Source of the DNA: an uncultured Dorea sp.
GTDB taxonomy: Bacteria > Bacillota > Clostridia > Lachnospirales > Lachnospiraceae
Assembly (NCBI RefSeq): GCF_934294775.1
Contig: NZ_CAKRAH010000016.1
Location: forward strand, 1-56,118
Length of the DNA stretch: 56,118 nucleotides
Reading direction: 5' to 3'
Of the stretch, positions 50,513 to 56,118 are shown one piece after another. Under the pieces are notes generated by a model. It had not been told where the DNA came from. It saw nothing but the letters and a program-made list of their open reading frames with translations, and did not search any database. The stretch's first letter is position 1. Every line of letters starts with the position of its first letter. The translations under genes were made by a program, and so were the position numbers.

Positions 50513-51448
50513 CTATGCCCGCTCAAATATTCTGAGTTTTGCGCTTTTTGACCGGCTGTTATATTCTAACTCTTCCTCACTTGGCAGAATTGGTTTTCTG
50601 CTGACAACGTGTCCTTTCGACACATTTCCACACACACATACCGGAAAATCCGGTGGACAGGTGCATGGATTTTCATTCTTTTTAAATGCACTCTTTACAA
50701 TGCGGTCCTCTAGTGAATGAAACGTTATAATGCACAATCTTCCGCCAGGGTTTAATATTTCTATCATATCATCCAGAGAATTCTTGAGTACTTCTAATTC
50801 CCTGTTTAATTCAATACGAATAGCCTGAAACGTCCTTTTTGCAGGATGTCCAGACTTTTTCTGATACTTCATTGGTATAGAGGCTCTGATAATCTCTGTC
50901 AGCTGCCCTGTTGTTTCAATTGGACTTTTACCACGTGCCATGACAATATGTTTTGCGATGTTCTTTGCAAACTTGTCCTCTCCGTAATCCCGGATCACGC
51001 GGTACAAATCCATCTCCGAATAGTCATTGACAATATCTCTGGCAGTCATCTTCTGACGTCTGTCCATTCTCATATCAAGAGGTGCATCTTCACGATAAGA
51101 AAATCCTCGTTCTGCCGTATCTAACTGATAAGATGATACGCCCAGATCCAGGACAATCCCATCGACTTTGTCAATTCCTAATTCATGAAGTTTTGACTTC
51201 ATATCACAATAATTGCTTCTGATTATTGTGACTTTTTCTCCGAAGTCTTTCAAGCGGATGCCTGCGGCTTCGATTGCCGCTGCGTCCTGGTCTATTCCTA
51301 TAATACTCCCCTTGTCACCAAGGCGTCTGCATACTTCATATGCATGTCCGCCCCCACCAAGTGTGCCATCTACATAAATGCCATCTGGCTTGATGTTTAA
51401 TCCTTCAATTGTCTCATTCAGTAATACTGATTTGTGTTCGAATCCCAT
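50513..51448 (-). CDS. rsmH: 16S rRNA m4C1402 methyltransferase RsmH (MraW)
   Basis: RsmH methylates N4 of C1402 in 16S rRNA with SAM. The 311 residues carry HKSVLLNETIEGL, the SAM motif YVDGTLGGGGHAYEV, GIVLDLGVSSYQLDTAERGFSYREDAPLDMRMD, and the C-terminal FHSLEDRIVKSAFKK...KPILPSEEELEYNSRSKSAKLRIFER. The Cys-rich stretch CTCPPDFPVCVCG is common in clostridial copies. It follows mraZ by 11 bases. Confidence 0.96.
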   Translation of the reverse strand: MGFEHKSVLLNETIEGLNIKPDGIYVDGTLGGGGHAYEVCRRLGDKGSIIGIDQDAAAIEAAGIRLKDFGEKVTIIRSNYCDMKSKLHELGIDKVDGIVLDLGVSSYQLDTAERGFSYREDAPLDMRMDRRQKMTARDIVNDYSEMDLYRVIRDYGEDKFAKNIAKHIVMARGKSPIETTGQLTEIIRASIPMKYQKKSGHPAKRTFQAIRIELNRELEVLKNSLDDMIEILNPGGRLCIITFHSLEDRIVKSAFKKNENPCTCPPDFPVCVCGNVSKGHVVSRKPILPSEEELEYNSRSKSAKLRIFERA

Positions 51449-51459
51449 ATCTTCTCCCT

Positions 51460-51900
51460 CTAGATACTGAATCCGCTTGCTTCCATATCAGATGCAATAT
51501 CTTCAATGTTAAGTTCCACTTCAGCATTCTTTTCATCCCATCTGGCTTTGTCCCAGATCTCTGCACGTTTTCCCATACCGATAAATACTACTTCCTTATC
51601 CAGATGGGCAAATGCTCTTAATACAGAAGGGATTAGAGTCCTGCCTTGTTTATCAAGGTCACCGTCCGCTGCACTTCCCTGAAAGAAATACGCAAACGCA
51701 CGTGCTTTTTTATCAGTGGTGGTTGGCAATGCGTTAAGTTTTTCTTCAAAGATGTTCCATTCATCTTCCGGATATACGTACAGACAATTTTCCATTCCTT
51801 TTGTTATAACGAAATGCTCCCCTAAATCGTCACGAAACTTTGCGGGAATGATCAGACGCCCTTTGGCATCGATATTATGACTGTACTCTCCTTTCAACAT
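51460..51900 (-). CDS. mraZ: Transcriptional regulator MraZ
   Basis: MraZ is a ring-forming AbrB-fold DNA-binding protein that controls the dcw operon, usually as a repressor. The 146 residues contain two copies of the swapped-hairpin domain: MLKGEYSHNIDAKGRLIIPAKFRDDLG and DLDKQGRTLIPSVLRAFAHLDKEVVFIGMG. A 16-codon upstream extension is open, but the ATG at 51900 has AAAAGGAG before it and is where family members start. Four MraZ-type boxes lie upstream at 51935-51970. It is the first gene of the operon. Confidence 0.95.
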   Translation of the reverse strand: MLKGEYSHNIDAKGRLIIPAKFRDDLGEHFVITKGMENCLYVYPEDEWNIFEEKLNALPTTTDKKARAFAYFFQGSAADGDLDKQGRTLIPSVLRAFAHLDKEVVFIGMGKRAEIWDKARWDEKNAEVELNIEDIASDMEASGFSI

Positions 51901-51934
51901 AGAACTTCTCCTTTTCGAAATGGTGGATATTCCT

Positions 51935-51970
51935 CCACTTCGTTCCACTTTTCACCACTTTCTACCACTT
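51935..51970 (-). promoter_or_regulatory. MraZ box: four AAGTGG repeats with 10-base period
   Basis: On the minus strand AAGTGG occurs at 51965-51970, 51955-51960, 51945-51950 and 51935-51940, each exactly 10 bases from the next, and a degenerate fifth copy (ATGGTTTC) lies just before. MraZ is known to bind such TGG-type direct repeats. They start right at the expected transcription start, so bound MraZ would block initiation. Confidence 0.85.
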
Positions 51971-51976
51971 GAAACC

Positions 51977-52005
51977 ATTGTAAACTACTTTTTTATCGTT
52001 TTCAA
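51977..52005 (-). promoter_or_regulatory. Sigma-A promoter of the mraZ/dcw operon
   Basis: Minus-strand TTGAAA (52000-52005), 17-base spacer, TACAAT (51977-51982), directly upstream of the MraZ boxes. Confidence 0.8.
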
Positions 52006-52030
52006 CCCCTTTTTAGAAATTGAATTAAAA

Positions 52031-52068
52031 AAATAGCAGGCAGAATTTAATCTGTCTACTATCTTTTT
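52031..52068. terminator. Terminator after the small membrane protein gene
   Basis: ATAGCAGGCAGA...TCTGTCTACTAT pairs imperfectly over 11-12 positions (one mismatch or wobble), with TTTTTTT on the minus strand and CTTTTTTC on the plus strand. It separates the gene at 52075 from the mraZ promoter. Confidence 0.8.
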
Positions 52069-52074
52069 TCTTCT

Positions 52075-52329
52075 TTATTCTGCTGATGTTCCACTTTCTG
52101 ATAACGCCTGACTAAGGCTTGTCACTGCTGAATAATCAACGGTTATCTCTTCTTTTGGTTTCTTAGATTCATATATGTTGTATGCAGAATATCCAAAACC
52201 TGCAACCAGGGCAATCGCCACTATACCGGCTGCACATCTTCGTAAAACTCTCTGCATTTTTTCTTTTTTCAGAGTCTGTTTACGATTTGCCTTTTCTTGT
52301 TTATATTTATCTACCTTTGCCTGGCTCAT
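52075..52329 (-). CDS. Small single-pass membrane protein of unknown function
   Basis: The 84-residue protein has a long basic N-terminal helix (SQAKVDKYKQEKANRKQTLKKEKMQRVLRRC), one membrane helix (about AAGIVAIALVAGFGYSAYNIY) and a short acidic/Ser-rich outside tail ending SGTSAE. I do not recognise a named family. AAGGAG precedes the ATG at 52329; an earlier in-frame start lacks one. It has its own promoter and terminator, next to the dcw operon on the same strand, so a link to cell envelope or division is possible but unproven. Confidence 0.72.
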   Translation of the reverse strand: MSQAKVDKYKQEKANRKQTLKKEKMQRVLRRCAAGIVAIALVAGFGYSAYNIYESKKPKEEITVDYSAVTSLSQALSESGTSAE

Positions 52330-52361
52330 ATTTTTTGCTCCTTTTCCAATCACTTGCTACT

Positions 52362-52390
52362 ATTTTAGCATAGTCATAAGAATTATACAA
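52362..52390 (-). promoter_or_regulatory. Promoter of the small membrane protein gene
   Basis: Minus-strand TTGTAT (52385-52390), 17-base spacer, TAAAAT (52362-52367). The -35 overlaps the end of the degV gene. Confidence 0.55.
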
Positions 52391-53222
52391 CAATAATCAC
52401 TCCGCCATCCGCTGCATACATACTGCTGATTCCCGCTGTATCAAGAATGATAACATCTTTAAAATCTGCTTTTGTTAAAAGCATTTCTTTCACTGCTATT
52501 GCACGCTCTTCGCAGTTACAGTGTGCAATAGCTAAAATCTTTTCCTGTGGATTTGTCAGTTTTGCAGCTACTTCATCTACCATTTTCGCAAGAGCTTTCT
52601 TCATTCCTCTTGCCTGGGCAAGCTGCTGGATTGATCCTTCCGGTGTGGATCCCATTACCGGCTTAATATTCAAAGCGGTAGCAACCACTGCCTTTAATCC
52701 TTTCAGTCTTCCGTTTTTCTTCAATATATCCAACGTTTCCAGCACAAAATATGTATGCTGTTCTTCGATATAAGCATCTACGGTTTCGATTACTTCCTGA
52801 AAACTCATTCCCTTCTCTTCACACTCTGCAATCTTTAATCCAATCAGAGTCTCCCCTACGGATGCTGATTTTGAATTAAAAATGTGGATGTCTTTTTCAC
52901 CATATTCTTCTATATATAAGTTCTTTCCTAATACTGCACTGTTATAAGAACCACTAAGCTCCGAAGATAATGTAACTGCATAGACATGCTCCGCCTCACA
53001 GTGATAACCTTCCATGTAACGCTCCGGCGACGGACATGAAGATTTCGGGCACTCGCTGGATTCCTTTGTCCTTCTTAAAAAGTCAGCCTGATCAAATGTC
53101 TCATCATCAACAATATGATATCCATCCACATCAATCTGTAATGAAGCAGTCTCAAAGTGTCCTGATGCTTTCATTTCTCTTGTCAGTTCTCCACAACTAT
53201 CTATAATAATTTTGTAACTCAT
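52383..53222 (-). CDS. DegV family fatty acid-binding protein
   Basis: DegV/FakB proteins bind a fatty acid and, with FakA kinase, supply acyl phosphate for lipid synthesis. The 279 residues show the DegV start YKIIIDSCGELT, PSPERYMEGY, the fatty-acid phosphate motif VTLSSELSGSYNSAV, LDILKKNGRLKG and a C-terminal GVIIVV. The motifs fit the family; which fatty acid is bound cannot be told. The ATG at 53222 has AGGAGG 7-8 bases before it. It appears monocistronic, with a palindrome (53282-53298) in its leader region. Confidence 0.9.
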   Translation of the reverse strand: MSYKIIIDSCGELTREMKASGHFETASLQIDVDGYHIVDDETFDQADFLRRTKESSECPKSSCPSPERYMEGYHCEAEHVYAVTLSSELSGSYNSAVLGKNLYIEEYGEKDIHIFNSKSASVGETLIGLKIAECEEKGMSFQEVIETVDAYIEEQHTYFVLETLDILKKNGRLKGLKAVVATALNIKPVMGSTPEGSIQQLAQARGMKKALAKMVDEVAAKLTNPQEKILAIAHCNCEERAIAVKEMLLTKADFKDVIILDTAGISSMYAADGGVIIVV

Positions 53223-53281
53223 ATTCTTCCTCCTGATGTAGCATTTCAAAAACCCATTTCGCACTACCTTGATCTTTACAA

Positions 53282-53298
53282 GTAGTTTTAAATACTAC
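53282..53298. promoter_or_regulatory. Palindrome upstream of degV, possible operator
   Basis: GTAGT-TTTAAAT-ACTAC is a 17-base palindrome located just downstream of a possible -10 (TATGAT, 53306-53311 on the minus strand), where a repressor would block initiation. It could instead be a short leader hairpin. No known operator was matched. Confidence 0.35.
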
Positions 53299-53339
53299 AT
53301 TATTCATCATAGCATATTTATATAAGAAATGAAAGACTT

Positions 53340-54506
53340 TTATTCAGTAATTTTTATTCTGGATGAGACGCCCAGTGCAATCCCCATCTCCGCCATCAAA
53401 AACAAGACAGACGTACCACCATAACTGATAAACGGAAGGGTAATTCCGGTAGTCGGTATGCAGTTAATTACTACCATTACATTCAATGTTACCTGCAGTG
53501 CGATATGCGCAAAGATTCCCGTCACGATCAATGATCCATACATATCCGGTGCATTCTGTGCGATAAAAAGCAGCCGGTATAAAAGCAGTCCAAATAATAC
53601 CAATACCATGATTGCACCAAATACACCCAGTTCCTCACATATAATAGAAAGAATCATATCATTTTGTACTTCCGGGATAATCATCTTCTGTGCACTATTT
53701 CCAAGACCTTTTCCAAAAAATCCACCAGATCCGATTGCATAGAGCGCCTGCATAATCTGATAGCCTCCTTCGGATGCATATTTTTCCGGATTAACCCATA
53801 CCAGAATACGGCGCATACGGAAGCTTCCACTTGTCTCCAGGATAAGTCCCAGAATTCTCGCCCCTGTAATTCCAATTACACCTATGATTCCTAAAATTCC
53901 AACCAGCATCTTTGTTCTGGGATGTACTACCAGGATAAGGATACATGTAATTCCCATTACAATGATCGCAGTACTTAGATTATCAGTAATCAAAAATACT
54001 ACTGCTGCTGAAATTCCTCCCCAAGCCATTATTCTTCCTATTCCCTTCCACGGCTTAATCTCTTTTCCCATTGAACAGATCAGTGCCGGAATAAATAGTA
54101 TAATCGCAATCTTTGCAATCTCTGCCGGCTGTAGCTGCTGGTTAAATGGAAGCCGGATCCAGCGTTTTGCACCATTTACTTCCTTTCCCAGTGGCGTCTT
54201 TACCACGAACATCATAGCAATAGAAATATAATAAAATAACTTCGCCTTACCGATATACCAGTGATAATCAATCTTACTTACCACTCCCAGTACGAAAAAT
54301 CCTGCTATGCAGAATAACAGTTGTCTTTTAAAATAATACAGACTGTCTCCGTTTTGCTTGACCATCGCGCTATAAGAACTTGTACTATATAACATTACAA
54401 GTCCAAAGCAGATCAGACAGATTAAGATAGCTAACAGATTATAATCAAAATATGCAATGCTTCTTGTCCTATTTACCTTTTTTGCTTCGGTTTGATAATT
54501 TGCCAT
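53340..54506 (-). CDS. Second FtsW/SpoVE-type SEDS protein
   Basis: The 388-residue, ten-helix membrane protein is a paralogue of the FtsW at 42690: VMLYSTSSYSA, GAKRWIRLPFNQQLQPAEIAK, TDNLSTAIIVMGI, YAIGSGGFFGKGLGNSAQKMIIPEVQNDMILSIICEELG and TGITLPFISYGGTSVLFLMAEMGIALGVS. The end motif is of FtsW/SpoVE type rather than RodA. One of the two copies may serve sporulation (SpoVE role). I chose the ATG with GGAGAG before it; a TTG five codons upstream is weaker. It stands alone with its own promoter, divergent from cotJABC. Confidence 0.88.
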   Translation of the reverse strand: MANYQTEAKKVNRTRSIAYFDYNLLAILICLICFGLVMLYSTSSYSAMVKQNGDSLYYFKRQLLFCIAGFFVLGVVSKIDYHWYIGKAKLFYYISIAMMFVVKTPLGKEVNGAKRWIRLPFNQQLQPAEIAKIAIILFIPALICSMGKEIKPWKGIGRIMAWGGISAAVVFLITDNLSTAIIVMGITCILILVVHPRTKMLVGILGIIGVIGITGARILGLILETSGSFRMRRILVWVNPEKYASEGGYQIMQALYAIGSGGFFGKGLGNSAQKMIIPEVQNDMILSIICEELGVFGAIMVLVLFGLLLYRLLFIAQNAPDMYGSLIVTGIFAHIALQVTLNVMVVINCIPTTGITLPFISYGGTSVLFLMAEMGIALGVSSRIKITE

Positions 54507-54529
54507 AATTCTACTCTCCAATCGTATCT

Positions 54530-54558
54530 ATTATACTCAGATAACCTTTCAAAAACAA
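54530..54558 (-). promoter_or_regulatory. Sigma-A promoter of the second ftsW
   Basis: Minus-strand TTGTTT (54553-54558), 17-base spacer, perfect TATAAT (54530-54535); the start would give a leader of about 18 bases. It implies vegetative rather than only sporulation expression. Confidence 0.6.
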
Positions 54559-54565
54559 CCTTCTG

Positions 54566-54595
54566 ATTCACAACTTCACGCAATTTTCATACAAT
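54566..54595 (+). promoter_or_regulatory. Sigma-E-type promoter of cotJABC
   Basis: CATACAAT (54588-54595) is an exact match to the sigma-E -10 consensus; ATTCACAA (54566-54573), 14 bases upstream, is a weaker -35. In B. subtilis cotJ is a sigma-E operon and sigE is encoded 15 kb away in this window. Confidence 0.68.
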
Positions 54596-54630
54596 ATTAT
54601 TGCATAACCTTATTGAAAGGAGTACTCAAA

Positions 54631-54921
54631 ATGCCAAATTATCGTTACAACACACCGGATTACATGCGCCAGAATCATTCTAATGGATGTCATGTCGGCG
54701 GAAGCCGAACTATGCCGGCCTCTGTATCGCCATCTAATCCGTCCAGACCCTGCTGCAATATTCAGGATCATGACAAATTGAGCGGACTTTCCATTGCAAT
54801 GGCTTATGTTCCATGGCAGGAATGGCGTTCTCTTTATGAAGTGGAAAAAGGATTCCGGTGCGGAACTATATTTGCTGAACTCAATCTTCCATTCTGTTGG
54901 AAAGGTGGTGGCTCACGATGA
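54631..54921 (+). CDS. cotJA: Spore coat-associated protein CotJA
   Basis: The 96-residue protein has a low-complexity Asn/Ser/Pro/Cys-rich first half (PNYRYNTPDYMRQNHSNG, PSNPSRPCCN) and the conserved CotJA domain LSIAMAYVPWQEWRSLYEVEKGFRCGTIFAELNLPF. CotJ proteins are inner spore coat components made in the mother cell. The ATG at 54631 has AAAGGAG upstream. The stop overlaps the cotJB start (ATGA), so translation is coupled. Confidence 0.9.
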   Translation: MPNYRYNTPDYMRQNHSNGCHVGGSRTMPASVSPSNPSRPCCNIQDHDKLSGLSIAMAYVPWQEWRSLYEVEKGFRCGTIFAELNLPFCWKGGGSR

Positions 54922-55187
54922 ATGAAAACAAACCTTGTAAAAAGGATCTTCTGGAATGGATCAATATCGTAAGTTTTGCCGTTGATGACGTAAAATTATA
55001 TCTTGACACACATCCTAATTGCTCTGAAGCTCTTGAATTTTTTGATGAATTTAAGAAACAACGTGTGCAGGCACTAAAGGAATATGCCAAATATTATGGC
55101 CCACTTACACTTGACACCGCAACCACACAAATGGATTATTGGAAATGGATCAACGAACCTTGGCCATGGCAGGAAGGAGGATGTTAA
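54918..55187 (+). CDS. cotJB: Spore coat protein CotJB
   Basis: The 89-residue protein matches the CotJB domain: LLEWINIVSFAVDDVKLYLDTHPNCSEALEFF...YAKYYGPLTLDTATTQMDYWKWINEPWPWQ. The Trp-rich end is characteristic. It is mostly helical, with no signal or membrane segment. The start codon overlaps the cotJA stop; the longer frame from 54897 has no proper ribosome site. It probably assembles with CotJC in the coat. Confidence 0.92.
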   Translation: MNENKPCKKDLLEWINIVSFAVDDVKLYLDTHPNCSEALEFFDEFKKQRVQALKEYAKYYGPLTLDTATTQMDYWKWINEPWPWQEGGC

Positions 55188-55190
55188 TCT

Positions 55191-55802
55191 ATGTGGAATT
55201 ATGAAAAGCGTTTACAATATCCCGTTAAGATAACACAGACCAATCCTAAAATTGCTCAGATTATCTTAACTCAATTCGGAGGTCCTGACGGCGAGCTTGG
55301 TGCCTCAATGCGCTATCTCGCACAGAGATATACCATGCCTTATAAAGAGGTTACAGGTATTCTTACGGATATTGGTACGGAGGAACTGGCCCATCTTGAG
55401 ATTATCTGTGCCATTGTACACCAGCTCACCCGTAATCTGACTCCGGAACAGCTTGAAAAATCTGGTTTTGATAAATATTATGTAGATCATACTCTCGCTC
55501 TCTGGCCGCAGGCAGCCAGCGGCACTCCTTGGAGTGCTACAACTTTCCAGTCTAAAGGTGATCCAATTACGGATCTTCATGAGGATATGGCTGCGGAGCA
55601 AAAAGCCCGCACTACGTATGATAATATTCTGCGACTTATTAAAGATCCTGAAGTCTGTGATCCGATCCGCTTCCTCCGCGAACGAGAAATTGTCCATTAT
55701 CAGCGTTTTGGAGAAAGCCTAAGAATCGTGCAGGATAAACTGGACAGTAAGAACTTCTACGCATTCAATCCTGAATTCGATCGTAAGCCTTGCTGTAATT
55801 AA
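55191..55802 (+). CDS. cotJC: Spore coat protein CotJC, manganese catalase family
   Basis: CotJC is a coat protein with a manganese-catalase (ferritin-like) fold. The 203 residues show WNYEKRLQYPVKITQTNPKIAQIILTQFGGPDGELGASMRYLAQRY, metal-ligand motifs TDIGTEELAHLEII (Glu/Glu/His) and EDMAAEQKARTTYDNIL (Glu), then LREREIVHYQRFGESL (Glu/His). The ligand set for a di-manganese centre looks complete, so catalase activity is plausible. AAGGAGG precedes the ATG, 3 bases after cotJB. No clear terminator is visible on the plus strand within the next 100 bases, other than the reverse side of the rRNA terminators. Confidence 0.94.
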   Translation: MWNYEKRLQYPVKITQTNPKIAQIILTQFGGPDGELGASMRYLAQRYTMPYKEVTGILTDIGTEELAHLEIICAIVHQLTRNLTPEQLEKSGFDKYYVDHTLALWPQAASGTPWSATTFQSKGDPITDLHEDMAAEQKARTTYDNILRLIKDPEVCDPIRFLREREIVHYQRFGESLRIVQDKLDSKNFYAFNPEFDRKPCCN

Positions 55803-55875
55803 CCCAAAGACAAAACTAACCAATAATATCCTATATTAATTATATATGTTGATATTTTTTTGAATATGTTATTAT

Positions 55876-55940
55876 AAAAAAAGACTGTCGACAATAGATT
55901 TTATCACATACTCACCTGTGTGAAAATCTGTTATCGGCAG
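55876..55940 (-). terminator. Distal rRNA operon terminator
   Basis: Minus strand CTGCCGATAACAGATTTT... pairs imperfectly with ...AAAATCTATTGTCGACAG (about 22 base pairs with mismatches), followed by seven U residues (55876-55882). It is the second of two terminators behind the 23S gene and also lies convergent to cotJABC. Confidence 0.82.
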
Positions 55941-55972
55941 CTGTTTTATTATTATCATTTTATTCTTAAACG

Positions 55973-55998
55973 AAAAAACAACCAACACATGTTGATTG
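55973..55998 (-). terminator. Proximal rRNA operon terminator
   Basis: Minus strand CAATCAAC-ATGT-GTTGGTTG, an 8-base-pair stem with a 4-base loop, followed by TTTTTT (55973-55978), about 70 bases after the 23S end. Confidence 0.85.
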
Positions 55999-56068
55999 CT
56001 TCTTATCTTTCATATACCTTCAAAACTGCATACAAGAAATATTTCTTTCATCCTACCTATCACCTTGC

Positions 56069-56118
56069 TTGGTCATGCCCTCGACCGATTAGTATCAGTC
56101 AGCTCCATGCATTACTGC
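56069..56118 (-). rRNA. 23S ribosomal RNA, 3' end only (cut by window)
   Basis: The minus strand reads GCAGTAATGCATGGAGCTGA then CTGATACTAATCGGTCGAGG then GCATGACC, the conserved 3' end of clostridial 23S rRNA (compare GACTGACGGATACTAATCG in Bacillus). The exact mature end was placed by comparison with known 3' ends and may be off by a few bases. The trailer contains CTTGTATGCAGTTTTGAAGG, usual in clostridial rRNA spacers. No 5S gene or tRNA follows before the two terminators. Confidence 0.93.

Noticed and set aside
55803..56068. Possible 5S rRNA or tRNA after the 23S gene
   Set aside because: No 5S core (such as CCCATCCCGAACAC or its complement) and no cloverleaf is visible; only two terminators.

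Overview
The window reads as chromosomal DNA of a spore-forming, low-GC Gram-positive anaerobe of the class Clostridia, most likely a Lachnospiraceae (Dorea/Coprococcus/Mediterraneibacter-like). The grounds are the gene set and order: a glgC-glgD pair, the SCIFF peptide with its radical SAM maturase, spoVT-prsA-mfd-pth, spoIIGA-sigE-sigG, a dcw cluster with two division-type penicillin-binding proteins, and cotJABC. This assignment is inferred from recognition of the proteins; no database search was possible. I see no phage, insertion sequence, CRISPR array or plasmid function.

Layout. 1-3.9 kb: branched-chain amino acid genes ilvB-ilvN-ilvE (minus strand, ilvE cut by the window edge) behind a T-box leader with a plausible valine specifier. 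4.1-6.4 kb: glycogen genes glgC-glgD (plus). 6.5-12.6 kb (minus): homoserine dehydrogenase, then a MATE pump, MarR regulator, thyA, folA and a GT4 glycosyltransferase. 12.69-12.86 kb: two identical tRNA-Gly(GCC) genes. 13.1-23.4 kb (minus): recJ, apt, relA, a glyoxalase-II-like hydrolase, hemZ, hisS, aspS. 23.4-28.5 kb (minus): spoVT, a small TIGR04086-like membrane protein, scfA (46-residue six-cysteine peptide), scfB and fused secDF. 28.8-34.4 kb: yqeY (plus), then pth-mfd-prsA (minus). 34.5-36.0 kb: an FMN-binding-like membrane protein, a small acidic protein and a HAD phosphatase. 36.1-40.3 kb (minus): spoIIGA-sigE, an MBL/beta-CASP RNase-like gene and sigG. 40.5-51.9 kb (minus): mraZ-rsmH-ftsL-two PBPs-mraY-murD-ftsW-ftsQ-ftsZ. 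52.1-54.5 kb (minus): a small membrane protein, a DegV protein and a second FtsW/SpoVE. 54.6-55.8 kb (plus): cotJABC. The window ends in the 3' tail of a 23S rRNA gene on the minus strand, followed by two terminators and no 5S gene.

How the genes fit together. Much of the window is envelope growth, division and sporulation: MraZ controls the dcw operon through four 10-bp-phased boxes; FtsW and the PBPs build septal wall; SpoIIGA and sigma-E launch mother-cell expression; sigma-E probably drives cotJABC; sigma-G and SpoVT act in the forespore. RelA, hisS, aspS and the T-box link amino acid supply to translation and (p)ppGpp.

The most unusual items are regulatory and structural. They include a stem-loop ending three bases before the start codon of the second PBP, a spoIIG-type promoter with a 21-bp spacer near a Spo0A box, and a recJ promoter whose -35 lies in the loop of the upstream terminator. 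There are also a stem-loop between scfA and scfB, a dispersed palindromic repeat family of about 45 bp, an inverted repeat enclosing a tRNA, a cysteine-rich insert in acetolactate synthase, a KTA variant of the PBP KTG motif, and an rRNA operon end without 5S. No wholly new multi-gene system could be demonstrated; the SCIFF locus is the closest to a poorly understood system.
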